Source: Porphyridium purpureum
Taxonomy: Eukaryota; Rhodophyta; Bangiophyceae; Porphyridiales; Porphyridiaceae
Direction: 5' to 3'
NCBI GenBank assembly: GCA_008690995.1
Contig: VRMN01000003.1
Span: 434,001-498,000 of the forward strand
DNA: 64,000 bases
A program made the translations under genes and the position numbers. The number at the start of each line of letters is the position of its first letter. Within the stretch, counting starts at the first letter, position 1. A model generated the notes under the pieces. It was not told the DNA's origin. It did not search any database and saw only the letters and a list, made by a program, of their open reading frames with translations. Below, piece by piece: positions 40,347 to 48,674 of this stretch.

Positions 40347-41777
40347 ATGTCGCACCCGCCACCAGTGCAGCATCCGCGTGCGTTGAGCAAGCTGGCGGCC
40401 ACGGGCGACGCAAGCGTGGCGGCGGGACTGGATTTGACGAGCGACATGAGCACGCAAGACACGTTAGCGGCGGCAAAGCGAGCACGCGAGGCGCGGCGGA
40501 GCAGGTCGCGTGCGGAGAGCATGGATGCCCCAGTGTCGCTTCCAAATCCTCGCTCCGACTCGCCGCCGGAGCATGGACGGGGTGCAGAACAGCAGCTCAC
40601 GCAGCCTTCGGCCTCGAGGGGCGACCCTGCCGCATCTCGCTCGACGAGGCAGCTGATGACAGACGTGGCGCATGAAAGACTGGCTTCTTCGTCATCTTCC
40701 TCACGGGTGCCGCCTCAGCCAACATCCTCCCAAGTGCGTGGGCAGGCTGCGAGTGCGGAACCCGAAAACAAGACAAGCAACAGTCCGCGCTTGGTTGGTT
40801 CATTACCCTCGCAAGCGTCATCCATGAGCTTCTATCGCGGAAGCAACAGACCATCTCAAGAGCCGAACGGAACGGCTGCAATTCCGCAGCGCGACCGGTC
40901 TGCAAGTCTGGACGGCATGAGTGACGGTGGTGGGAAGCCTTCCGTGCCAGCACTTCCTCCAAAGCGTGCATCGATGAGTTTCCGGCGCGCAGGTAGCACT
41001 TCACAACCCACGGAGGGTGGCAATGTCACTGCCCCTGCCGGTGGGCAAGCCAAGAAGCAACCCGTGCCAGTACCAGTGGTATTGACAGACAGTGACGCCA
41101 TAACAAGAGCTCCGCTGCCCCGCCGATCGCTCAGTTTTCATAGAGATAGTTCCAGAAACGCCGTCGGCGCTCAGGTGAGCGGGGAGATGAACCCTCTGGG
41201 AGGTACAGAGCCCCCAAAACTGCCCTCTGAAGATGCACGACGCAGCAGCGTGCCAGATTCGGGCAGTGTGAATGTTTCAGGAGCTGTGCCGCCGCGGAGT
41301 ATGAGCTTCAGGCGCGCAGGATCCTCAATCACGCCGCACCCGAACGGTGTTCTGCGCAAAGAGGGCGGATCTTCACGCGAGCAGATACCCCAAAATCTTG
41401 ACCTTGCGCGAGATGTCCTTCCGGCACGCTCGCGCTCTGTACGCTTCTCTGCGGAGCAGCAGGTTCAATCCGTAACGGCGCTGGGCGCGGGACCAGTCAT
41501 GCCAGCAACCGCAGATGCAACTTCGAGCGAGTTACGCATCGAGTGTTTGTCGTGTGCAGAGCTACAAAAAAAATACGCGCAGCTTGCGGACGATCTGGAC
41601 CACCTCGAGCGTGAGTTGCGCGTGAAGATTCGGGAGGAGCAGAAGTACCAGGCAGAGAAGGAAAAGAAGAGCTGGTTTGGCACGCGGCCTCCGACAGGTG
41701 AACGAGGGCTGCTCAAAACCGAAATTAACAAGTTGCATGTCACGGTGCTTTACCTTTACGATCGGCTCGAGAACTGA
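40347..41777 (+). CDS. Unknown protein with repeated SMSFRR-type phospho-motifs and C-terminal coiled coil
   Basis: 476 residues from the ATG at 40347; a 41-residue extension starts at GTG and was not used. No known domain was recognised. The first 370 residues are Ser/Pro-rich and disordered, with a short basic motif about every 50-55 residues: SSMSFYRGS (158-166), SMSFRRAGS (209-217), SLSFHRDSS (261-269), SMSFRRAGSS (318-327) and a diverged SRSVRFS (about 362-368). Several are preceded by Arg (KRAS, PRRS, PRS), giving basophilic-kinase and 14-3-3-like contexts. The last 90 residues form a charged coiled coil (ELQKKYAQLADDLDHLEREL) and end LYLYDRLEN. A regulated scaffold is one reading (inference). 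Confidence 0.75.
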   Translation: MSHPPPVQHPRALSKLAATGDASVAAGLDLTSDMSTQDTLAAAKRAREARRSRSRAESMDAPVSLPNPRSDSPPEHGRGAEQQLTQPSASRGDPAASRSTRQLMTDVAHERLASSSSSSRVPPQPTSSQVRGQAASAEPENKTSNSPRLVGSLPSQASSMSFYRGSNRPSQEPNGTAAIPQRDRSASLDGMSDGGGKPSVPALPPKRASMSFRRAGSTSQPTEGGNVTAPAGGQAKKQPVPVPVVLTDSDAITRAPLPRRSLSFHRDSSRNAVGAQVSGEMNPLGGTEPPKLPSEDARRSSVPDSGSVNVSGAVPPRSMSFRRAGSSITPHPNGVLRKEGGSSREQIPQNLDLARDVLPARSRSVRFSAEQQVQSVTALGAGPVMPATADATSSELRIECLSCAELQKKYAQLADDLDHLERELRVKIREEQKYQAEKEKKSWFGTRPPTGERGLLKTEINKLHVTVLYLYDRLEN

Positions 41778-41980
41778 CGACTGGTTTCAAAATGGGCTCA
41801 CCCGTCTGCATCTATGTCGACTCCCTGGGGAACGTGGCATTGTTCATTGAGCCGACCGCTCCACTGATATTTATTCAAGCTCTGATTTTGGATCCACGCG
41901 CACAACGAGCACATAATGATTGACACAGGTTAGTTCATTTTTTAAAAACAATTATAGTTGCTCTCGGTAGCGCGCTCGGT

Positions 41981-42556
41981 TTAGTACATTTCGTTGACCA
42001 GCCACATCATGGCTGCCTGAATGTTCTCGCCAGTGCGTGCGGACGCCGGAATAATTTGGATGGACTTGCACGGCAGCGAGTCCGTATCCAGAGCACGTTG
42101 CACCTTTTGTCCGGACATTGCGCCTGGCATATCTTGCTTGTTGGCCAGCACGAGCACCGGCACCTGCATGAGTGCAGAATTGGGCTTGGAGAACGAGTCA
42201 TCGGTATAAAACAGCTTCCTCAGCGCGGCGGCGGCTTCCTCCATTCGGCCGCTGTCTGTGGCGTCCACCACGTAGATGATGGCGTCGGCAGCGCGCGCGT
42301 ACAAGCGCCACGTTTCGCGCACAAGCATGCTGCCTCCTACGTCGAACATATCGATCTTGCGCCCCTCGTACTTCATGGTCTCCTTGTTGTGGCCCATTGT
42401 CGGCACCGTGTTGATGTGCTTACCCAATGTGATCTGGTAGGTCACTGTCGTCTTACCCGAGCCATCCAAACCGATCACCAGAATACCCCGGCGGCCAGAC
42501 TTTTGGTTGCGCGCGCGGTAGTTATCGACATACTTGGTTGAGAGTGCTCCACCCAT
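41981..42556 (-). CDS. ARF-like small GTPase lacking the catalytic glutamine
   Basis: 191 residues. ARF/ARL GTPases recruit coats, tethers and lipid enzymes to membranes. Seen: MGG at the N-terminus (Gly2, a myristoylation candidate), P-loop GLDGSGKTT, switch I Thr in NTVPTMGHN, the G3 motif FDVGGSMLVRETWRLYARAA, ADAIIYVVDATDSGRMEEA, G4 NKQDMPGA and G5-like PASART near the C-terminus. In ARF proteins G3 reads WDVGGQ; here the Gln that positions water is Ser and the Trp is Phe. The protein may therefore hydrolyse GTP slowly or use another mechanism (inference). The overall layout is ARL-like, but the subfamily was not settled. The ATG is at 42554-42556. Confidence 0.9.
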   Translation of the reverse strand: MGGALSTKYVDNYRARNQKSGRRGILVIGLDGSGKTTVTYQITLGKHINTVPTMGHNKETMKYEGRKIDMFDVGGSMLVRETWRLYARAADAIIYVVDATDSGRMEEAAAALRKLFYTDDSFSKPNSALMQVPVLVLANKQDMPGAMSGQKVQRALDTDSLPCKSIQIIPASARTGENIQAAMMWLVNEMY

Positions 42557-43536
42557 GATGCTGTTGCTTGTCTGCCCAGCCTCCCTTCACGCCTCTGACC
42601 TGCGATGGAGTTGCCTGGTCCTGTTGGTTGGATACTGACACCTATGTGCGCCTTTGTGCTCTGCTGTGTGTGAAACTGTATGCTTGCGTTAATCTCTGTC
42701 CGTTTGGCAGGCCATCGACCATGCTGGGGCGACGCGCCCTTTATATATCCACGCGCAGAGACCGCCCAACGGCGCGGTGGCTTTCTGTGCCGCACGCACA
42801 TGTTACATGTGACATGGCATCCTCATGGGATCACTATCTTATCACCATGCAGCCGACAGTGAGTCCGCGTTGCTTGCCTGGTGTGACCATGACGCGATCA
42901 AGACACGAACGGAAACACCCCATTTCCGCATTCCGTCCTTCCTTCCCCCTCAAAAACCCCAGCCACTTCATCCTCACGCACATAACACGGCATGTTGTCT
43001 GCATCTCGGCTCGTGTGCGTAGGATTAGTGAGGCAAGGCAAGGCAACATCCACAAACTCCTTGCGGCATCTATCCGACTTGGCGCGCCAGCACATTCCCA
43101 CCAAGAAATTCACTCACTCCCACCCACCCACAAAACATAGGCGGTGTGTAGGCGGTGTACACGCCTACATCAAAAAGATTGTGGGTTACACACACATCGA
43201 TCATCTATCCACCACGCCACACAGCGCACGTTCACCCAGTTACACTTCGCTTGCGACTCGGGCGCCCCGCATCTCTCCCGACCACCACGTCTTTGCGCGC
43301 TGCTGACTCGGACGCTAGGCGCCCGAAATGCAACGACGCCGCGTGCGACAGGGGGTACAGTCGGATTCGGACGTTGCCCCGCGCCACGTGTCGATGAGGT
43401 GGACGCCGACGCGCGGGAGGCACGCGACGGGAGGAACAAGCCACCGAGGCCACTCGCGCTTTCGCGACGCCCTCACGAAGCGCCCGGCGGTTTGATCCAT
43501 CCCCAGCGAGGAGGAGCACACAGCATTCCGGGTAGA
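42557..43536. other. Spacer upstream of the ARF-like gene
   Basis: About 980 bp. A TATA-like CCTTTATATATCC lies near 42738-42750, about 180 bp upstream of the ARF-like ATG. One GTACAGT lies at 43355-43361. Open frames of up to 190 codons occur on the plus strand, but their composition (Cys/His/Arg-rich) looks like chance. No gene is supported. Confidence 0.4.
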
Positions 43537-43869
43537 ATGCCTTCTGCGCCCCCGCCGGGGGAATCCCGCGTCTGGATACGTGAGGTCGGGTTCTCCGGCA
43601 CACGGCGCTGGCTCCAAAACCTGAGCTCCATGCGCCCTATGGCGGCGCAGTCCGCGGCCCCGTCGGTGCTCCCTCACATAAGCACGGTGAGCTCTCGTCG
43701 AAAATCTTTCTTTTTATCCTACGCACTTGCAACTTTTGTCCGCCCTTGCATGTTCGGCACATCGAAACGACAGTGGCCGAATGGTCGGGAATTCGCGAAC
43801 GCACGGGCCCTGTCGTCTCCTTACCACGAAATCAGCCAGAAGACGCGACGCGCAGTGATCACTCGCTGA
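43537..43869 (+). CDS. Small hypothetical protein, weakly supported
   Basis: 110 residues from the ATG at 43537, within a longer frame open from 43144. A GTACAGT element lies 176 bp upstream, the same distance seen for confident genes; this is the main reason to list it. The sequence (SRVWIREVGFSGTRRWLQNL) is basic and shows no known domain. A GTGAGC at about 43687 could be a splice donor, which would change the C-terminal half. It may be only a chance frame in the spacer between two leftward genes. Confidence 0.25.
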   Translation: MPSAPPPGESRVWIREVGFSGTRRWLQNLSSMRPMAAQSAAPSVLPHISTVSSRRKSFFLSYALATFVRPCMFGTSKRQWPNGREFANARALSSPYHEISQKTRRAVITR

Positions 43870-44102
43870 ACAGTTCGAAACGCTTTCACCCATTAGCTCC
43901 CAGTGCAACTATGCGTCGTCACGGAGGCGACGCTTTAATTGAATACATACCAATAGCCCGCGTCTCCCGTGCTACATTCCCAAAGACTATCATTCTCACG
44001 TTCACCAGCCTCAATACTCTGGTCGCTCAAAGACCTGATTTCGGCAAGCGTAAAGCTTGCGTGCCGGTCCCGCCGCATCGCAACGCGGGGCTTCCGCATC
44101 CT

Positions 44103-44739
44103 TCATACGGACCTCTGCGGAGTCCACCCGCCGCCCAAAATTGAAAAGGCGAGCGTCCAGACCAATACAAACAGACCAAGTGACGGCATGGTTCCCTCCA
44201 TGAGAAATGCCTTGGCGCCACCGTGCAACTCGTCGTTCGTGTTCAAATACATATTCAGGTACACCAGCGGGAGCATGATCACACAAACCCCGAAAGCTAC
44301 AAAACCGACGAACCCTTCCACGGCCCCTGCGCCAAGGACAACGCCCATGATTAACGCACCTATCTGCCGCATCCAGTAGAGTAGATCCAGCACTTGGTTC
44401 TGATCACCATGCCCAACAAGCCAGTAGCCGGCCCAAACACCAAGAGAATTCCAAGTCGGGAGAGGATTGGTTCCTCGCACAGTTAGTCTCTGTCTCAACC
44501 AAATAGTCTAGCGGTCCAAAATCTGCGCTCCGCGTCTCTCCACTCCAGGCGCGTCCGCTGATGAGGTAACGCGTCGGATTTCTTGGCCCGCGCGCGATCG
44601 AATCACAACCTACCGTTTTCATTTTCCGTCCGGCGTTCCGAGTCACCGCGAGCACGACAAGGCTCTTGGATGAGACGTCCGTGGCGACCAGCGGCGCACT
44701 GGCGGCGCGCACATTTCCGACCGAGGACGTGGTACTCAT
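44103..44739 (-). CDS. RAB5IF/RCAF1-like (Rab5ip family) membrane protein, one predicted intron
   Basis: The C-terminal 120 residues match Rab5-interacting factor (respirasome assembly factor 1, also an ER translocon-associated factor in animals): QVLDLLYWMRQIGALIMGVV, EGFVGFVAFG, IMLPLVYLNMYLNTNDELHG, then AFLMEGTMPSLGLFVLVWTL, with three membrane segments. The frame has no ATG, opening only at a TTG. A model joining 44614-44739 and 44489-44103 works: donor GTAGGT at 44613, acceptor GAGACAG ending at 44490, a 124-bp intron and both exons in phase, giving 170 residues with an N-terminus MSTTSSVGNVRAASAPLVAT. The same-strand neighbour upstream is COX6A. The family call is firm; the exact intron is inferred. 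Confidence 0.7.
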
Positions 44740-45001
44740 GATGACTACGTCAAGAGGCACAAATAGGTGCACGAATCAGTGGAAATCGTTCCCTCACCTT
44801 GCTACTCCCTCGTGCCACGACCCGATAAAATGGAAGAAAACGAAAATCGCCGTATGAAGACGGGATGTCTAAGTCCTCAAGAAGCAAATATGTTTTATCA
44901 CCATACGAGTACGTCCGTGCGTCGTGCGATGTCCTGCCCAATAACGCTTGACAGACATAGACCACGAGACGTGAGACTGTCAAGAAGCGAACATATGGCG
45001 C

Positions 45002-45433
45002 TTACTTCCAAAGAGGATCGATCTCCCCGGCGTCCTCCTTCTTCCACCTCTCGCGGTCGCTCGGGGTGCCAATCAACTCGCGGTCGCCCCACGGGTACCT
45101 CGGCACCTTGAGGCGCACCTTCATGTAATCGTAGTTGGGCGTCGGCTCGTGGTGAGGATGTCCCCCGGATAGCGTGTAAATTCCGAATAGGAAGACAAAC
45201 GGCAAGCACACCAAGCTAGCCCGGCGCCAGAGCGTCACCTGCGAGTCCATGAACGTCTCGTCGTGGTAGATGCCCGGGTCGTTACCTTCCGGAATCTTCA
45301 TACCATCTCTCTCCACCCACGGCAGCACCTTCCTCTTCGCGTCGACCTCCCCGAGGCTTTCCCCGGACGCCCTGCGCACGTTCGGCACGCGGCGCGCCAC
45401 CACGCGCCCCATTCGCGACATGAGCGACGCCAT
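45002..45433 (-). CDS. Cytochrome c oxidase subunit 6A (COX6A/COX13) family
   Basis: 143 residues from the ATG at 45431-45433 (a 4-residue extension starts at TTG). A nuclear-encoded single-span subunit of respiratory complex IV. Seen: a basic presequence MASLMSRMGRVVARRVPNVR, a soluble stretch with KIPEGNDPGIYHDETFMDSQ, one membrane helix (WRRASLVCLPFVFLFGIYTL), and the hallmark intermembrane-space segment HPHHEPTPNYDYMKVRLKVP followed by RYPWGDRELIG, matching the HxHE...YPYMRIRxKPFPWGDG pattern of COX6A. It lies next to the RAB5IF-like gene, whose animal counterpart helps join complex IV into respirasomes. Confidence 0.82.
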   Translation of the reverse strand: MASLMSRMGRVVARRVPNVRRASGESLGEVDAKRKVLPWVERDGMKIPEGNDPGIYHDETFMDSQVTLWRRASLVCLPFVFLFGIYTLSGGHPHHEPTPNYDYMKVRLKVPRYPWGDRELIGTPSDRERWKKEDAGEIDPLWK

Positions 45434-45864
45434 CTTGGACTCCAACTTCTGAATCCCTGCCCACTTCTCTATCTCCGCGCTCGCCCTGGGCCCTCGGAGA
45501 ATAACATGTTACGCACTTCGCGAGCGTCTACCAAAACAGGCTCCTTTTACCACACACTCGCCGAAACAGACACAACCTAGAAGCTTGATCAGGTTTGGCA
45601 AGTTGCAGCCGAACGGAACGCGGGGCAAGATTTACTCTACTCCATGGAGATTGGCTGAGCCGACTCTGCCTCGTGAAGCAGGGTGTCAGGAACACAGCGA
45701 TGCGCTCCATTGGTCTAAAAAGTTTATAATAAAGACGACGTTTCATGGACACACTCTTTCATTTCGTATCATTTGTACAAGGCCTCGTGCTCGGTCAGCC
45801 CCTGACGGCCGCGGTAGCACGTCGGGAAACTCATGAGCAGACGACCATGCCCTGGGATCTGGAT
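45434..45864. other. Spacer upstream of COX6A
   Basis: 431 bp between the COX6A 5' end and the PRA1 3' end. No GTACAGT copy, convincing frame or repeat was seen. It must contain the COX6A promoter and the PRA1 3' untranslated region. Confidence 0.4.
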
Positions 45865-46626
45865 TTAAGCTGTCGTCGGCGAAGACGAGGGCGAGGCATG
45901 AAGTGACTCAAGACGGTAACCAAGGCAATGCAGAGTGCACACCAACGTGGCAAGGCTGGTCCCGGTCAACATAGACGGCCCAATGCCAGTCAGCATGAAC
46001 CCTAGGAAGCCAAGGACACTCCATGCAATGACGCGACCGCGATTTGACTGGTAGGTCGGGTCCTCATCGTACAACTTCTTGAGCTTGTTTCCGACTGCGT
46101 ACGAAATGACGCCGAAAATCGCGAGACTCACGGTATTGATAATGACAAAGAAACCTGCGCAGCTCGCCGCAATAAGCCCGTAATTGACCTTGAAGTAATC
46201 AAAGTTTTGCGCAATGCGGTTTGCTGTCTCACCCGGCAGCGGGAAGCTCCAGTTTGAAAATGCAAAGAAGTCACTCCACGGGCGGGACGCGTCCATGGCC
46301 ACCATGGCGTCCTCCTTCACCTTGCCAGCCGCAGAATTCACGTACTCCCAGAATCCTTCAAAGAAGTTTGGTTCGCGCTGCTGGCTTGCAGCAATGTGTG
46401 ATGCGGGCGCGGTGTTCGCGACTTCCAGGTCTGCCGGATTCTCGATGCCCACGGCGCCGTCGCGGTAGTGATGATGATGCACCTCGACTACTCGTACTCC
46501 CTCCTCGTTGGCAACGTGGTCTGGCGCCTGCGCGCCAGTCGCGTACGTGCGTACGGGAGCAGAGGATGTCGCGCTGCCGTCGTCCATGCTCAATTTCTCA
46601 AAGCCTTCCGGAACCATTTTCCGCAT
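45865..46626 (-). CDS. PRA1 family protein (prenylated Rab acceptor)
   Basis: 253 residues from the ATG at 46624-46626. PRA1/Yip3 proteins are ER-Golgi membrane proteins that bind prenylated Rab GTPases and help deliver them to membranes. Seen: an N-terminal soluble region of about 110 residues with VVEVHHHHYRDG; then the PRA1 core RPWSDFFAFSNWSFPLPGET, ANRIAQNFDYFKVNYGLIAA; and two pairs of hydrophobic segments (SCAGFFVIINTVSLAIFGVI; AWSVLGFLGFMLTGIG). The family pattern RPW-x-EF, then R-x-x-x-N-x-x-YF-x-x-NY, is clear. The soluble N-terminus is longer than in many plant PRA1 proteins. Confidence 0.88.
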   Translation of the reverse strand: MRKMVPEGFEKLSMDDGSATSSAPVRTYATGAQAPDHVANEEGVRVVEVHHHHYRDGAVGIENPADLEVANTAPASHIAASQQREPNFFEGFWEYVNSAAGKVKEDAMVAMDASRPWSDFFAFSNWSFPLPGETANRIAQNFDYFKVNYGLIAASCAGFFVIINTVSLAIFGVISYAVGNKLKKLYDEDPTYQSNRGRVIAWSVLGFLGFMLTGIGPSMLTGTSLATLVCTLHCLGYRLESLHASPSSSPTTA

Positions 46627-46971
46627 CAAGTCGCAGGCGCGCTGGCGCGAGAAGGCGCAGAAGTGAGCCGCAGCACTCTACGCTCGCGCGCGCGTCTAGC
46701 TGCCTCGTGACTTTGTTATACTTGTCTGCCGGGTTGACACGTGCTGTTCCTTCCGCAGCTGTGTGCAATGAGGTCGTCGCACCATCCACGCCCTCTTTAT
46801 ATCCAGCTGCGCGTTCGCTCATTTATCCCAACCCGATTGCGGAAGGACAGCGCGTGCGTTTCACGTGGTTGCATTCACTGTACACTACGAGAAAAATGCT
46901 AGCCCACGTGGGGAGCTGGAGCAGCCGGTGCTGTGCAAGCGTCTGCGTGCGTGCGAGAGAGCAGCGTCCAA
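46627..46971. promoter_or_regulatory. PRA1 promoter spacer with one ACTGTAC element
   Basis: 345 bp. ACTGTAC lies at 46877-46883, about 250 bp upstream of the PRA1 ATG and about 90 bp from the 3' end of the membrane-protein gene. A TTTATATCC TATA-like string lies at about 46795-46803. No gene is seen. Confidence 0.45.
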
Positions 46972-48579
46972 CTAGGTGACGCGTTGGTCCTCTAGAGAAA
47001 TGTGGATTTGGGTGGAGCAGGCACGCGCGCCGAGCTGGAGCTGAGGATACAAGCTCCAGATGTGCTCGATGGACGGCTGGAGCGCGCAATGCAGCGACTC
47101 CAGCTCGTCCTCGTTGAACACAAGCAGCTGCGCCGTGCGGCGCGCGCGCAGCGACTCGACGCGCTCGCTCACGCACTGCAGGCGCTCGCTCTCGGCGCCG
47201 TACTTGCGCACGAGCGCACGGTACTGAAGGTCGTTGCATTCCACAATCAGTTCGCGGATCCCGTCCAGCACGACCTGCGCTTCGCGGTGGATGGAGCTCA
47301 ACGTCAGGAAACGACGCATTTGCATCCGCACAGGGTTCATCGAGTCCAAGTCGTCCAGAGGGAGTTCACAGTAGTCCTCCAGCGGGAAGGCGCTGCTCGG
47401 CTCCAATCCTCTCCGGTTCCGCGTCGCGTGCAACATGTGCCGGAAGCAAATCACAGCCGTTTGATTGAGCTGCTCTACTTCGTTCAGCATGCATTCAACA
47501 TCAAAGAGCGTTTCTGCAACCACAGCATTCTGCATCTCCAGTAATAGGCACGCTACTCGAGTCAACACCCAATAGATGTGGTAAGGGTGCAGTTGCTCAG
47601 TCCACACCGAGGCGCCAGACTCGCCTCGCATGATAATTGGCGACCGCAACAGCTTTTGAATGCCATATACGCGCACCAGCGTAAATGTGCGGGCATTTTC
47701 CAGCATGTCCATGAGAGCCGCGGCATCTATTCGGTATATCCGCAGCTTTCTTTTCTCCCACCACATCGCGCGCAACTCGAAGCCTGTTGGCACCACTTGT
47801 GCCTGCGCCTTCGTTAGCGCGCTGTGCATTGCCACCATGCGCTTCCGCAGCTCAATTTCCTGCCGCTCTTCCCATCCAAGACTTTCCGTGCTCTTAACGA
47901 GCGGTTCGGTTGTCAAGATCTCACCGCTTCTCACCAAGTCCACGTACAAGATCAACAAGATACACTCGGCCGAGGTCAAAAACGTGACTCGCGTCTTTTC
48001 GAGCAAGTCGTCTCCTGTGTAAAGCGGGAAGAAGAAAAGCGTGAATACCAGGGCAATGCCGAGCCCAATTAAGGTCTCAAAAAGGCGTTTGAGCGACAAC
48101 GAGACCAACTCGGACGTCGTAAAGGTAGCTGGATCTGAGAACAAGAAGATGACACCCAGCGTGATAATACACACCTGCATGCTGTAATTGTACTCGGCGT
48201 AGAACGGAAACTGGCGCATGTACTGCACGATAAATACCAGCACCGAGAAGACTGCCACCGTCACGAATCTCCGAGCCTGGGCCGAGTCGAAAGTGGCTGA
48301 CACGGCCACGCCGACGCCGAATGCGAGCATGGCACCTATCATTGTGCCACCAAAGCGGCCAAGGCCCTTCGACAAGGTGAGCCCGACCGTCAGCTCGCTC
48401 ACCAAAACGACCGTCAGGGAAATGAGTAGCGAGGAGTCGGTCATGTCATGTGCCAAGGCCACCACAGACACCACGCCACCCACGAACACTGCAAACCCGC
48501 ATCGCAAGGCGAACCGCAGGGGCGCATCACTTAATGACGGCCACGCGAGGCACGGTTCGAGCGCATCTTTGTATTTCAT
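46972..48579 (-). CDS. FUSC/ALMT-like membrane protein (possible organic-anion transporter)
   Basis: 535 residues. The N-terminal 210 residues hold six hydrophobic helices (ALRCGFAVFVGGVVSVVALA, LISLTVVLVSELTVGLTL, FGGTMIGAMLAFGVGVAVSA, FVTVAVFSVLVFIVQYM, VCIITLGVIFLFSD, LIGLGIALVFTLFFFPLY), the membrane half shared by plant aluminium-activated malate channels and bacterial FUSC/AaeB exporters. Arg/Lys after helix 6 and the GDDLLEKTR start of the cytosolic half fit this superfamily. The C-terminal 320 residues are helical and soluble, with no named domain. The substrate cannot be told. It is divergent from DNA polymerase eta, with only 95 bp between the start codons. Confidence 0.75.
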   Translation of the reverse strand: MKYKDALEPCLAWPSLSDAPLRFALRCGFAVFVGGVVSVVALAHDMTDSSLLISLTVVLVSELTVGLTLSKGLGRFGGTMIGAMLAFGVGVAVSATFDSAQARRFVTVAVFSVLVFIVQYMRQFPFYAEYNYSMQVCIITLGVIFLFSDPATFTTSELVSLSLKRLFETLIGLGIALVFTLFFFPLYTGDDLLEKTRVTFLTSAECILLILYVDLVRSGEILTTEPLVKSTESLGWEERQEIELRKRMVAMHSALTKAQAQVVPTGFELRAMWWEKRKLRIYRIDAAALMDMLENARTFTLVRVYGIQKLLRSPIIMRGESGASVWTEQLHPYHIYWVLTRVACLLLEMQNAVVAETLFDVECMLNEVEQLNQTAVICFRHMLHATRNRRGLEPSSAFPLEDYCELPLDDLDSMNPVRMQMRRFLTLSSIHREAQVVLDGIRELIVECNDLQYRALVRKYGAESERLQCVSERVESLRARRTAQLLVFNEDELESLHCALQPSIEHIWSLYPQLQLGARACSTQIHISLEDQRVT

Positions 48580-48674
48580 TCTTCTTCTTTTTCTTCTTCA
48601 GCTGCATGATGTCCGCCTCCCTCAACTGCGCGTCCTTCGAGCGGTGGAGTGAATAGCGGCGCGCGCAAGGTGGA

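Noticed and set aside
42568-43140. 190-codon plus-strand frame upstream of the ARF-like gene
   Set aside because: Cys/His/Arg-rich, lies over the leftward gene's promoter, no family match.
43760-43825. tRNA-like start TGGCCGAATGG with a matching 7-bp flanking stem ACGACAG/CTGTCGT
   Set aside because: The enclosed length is about 50 nt, with no T-arm or anticodon stem; the nearest GTTCGA string does not form a stem.
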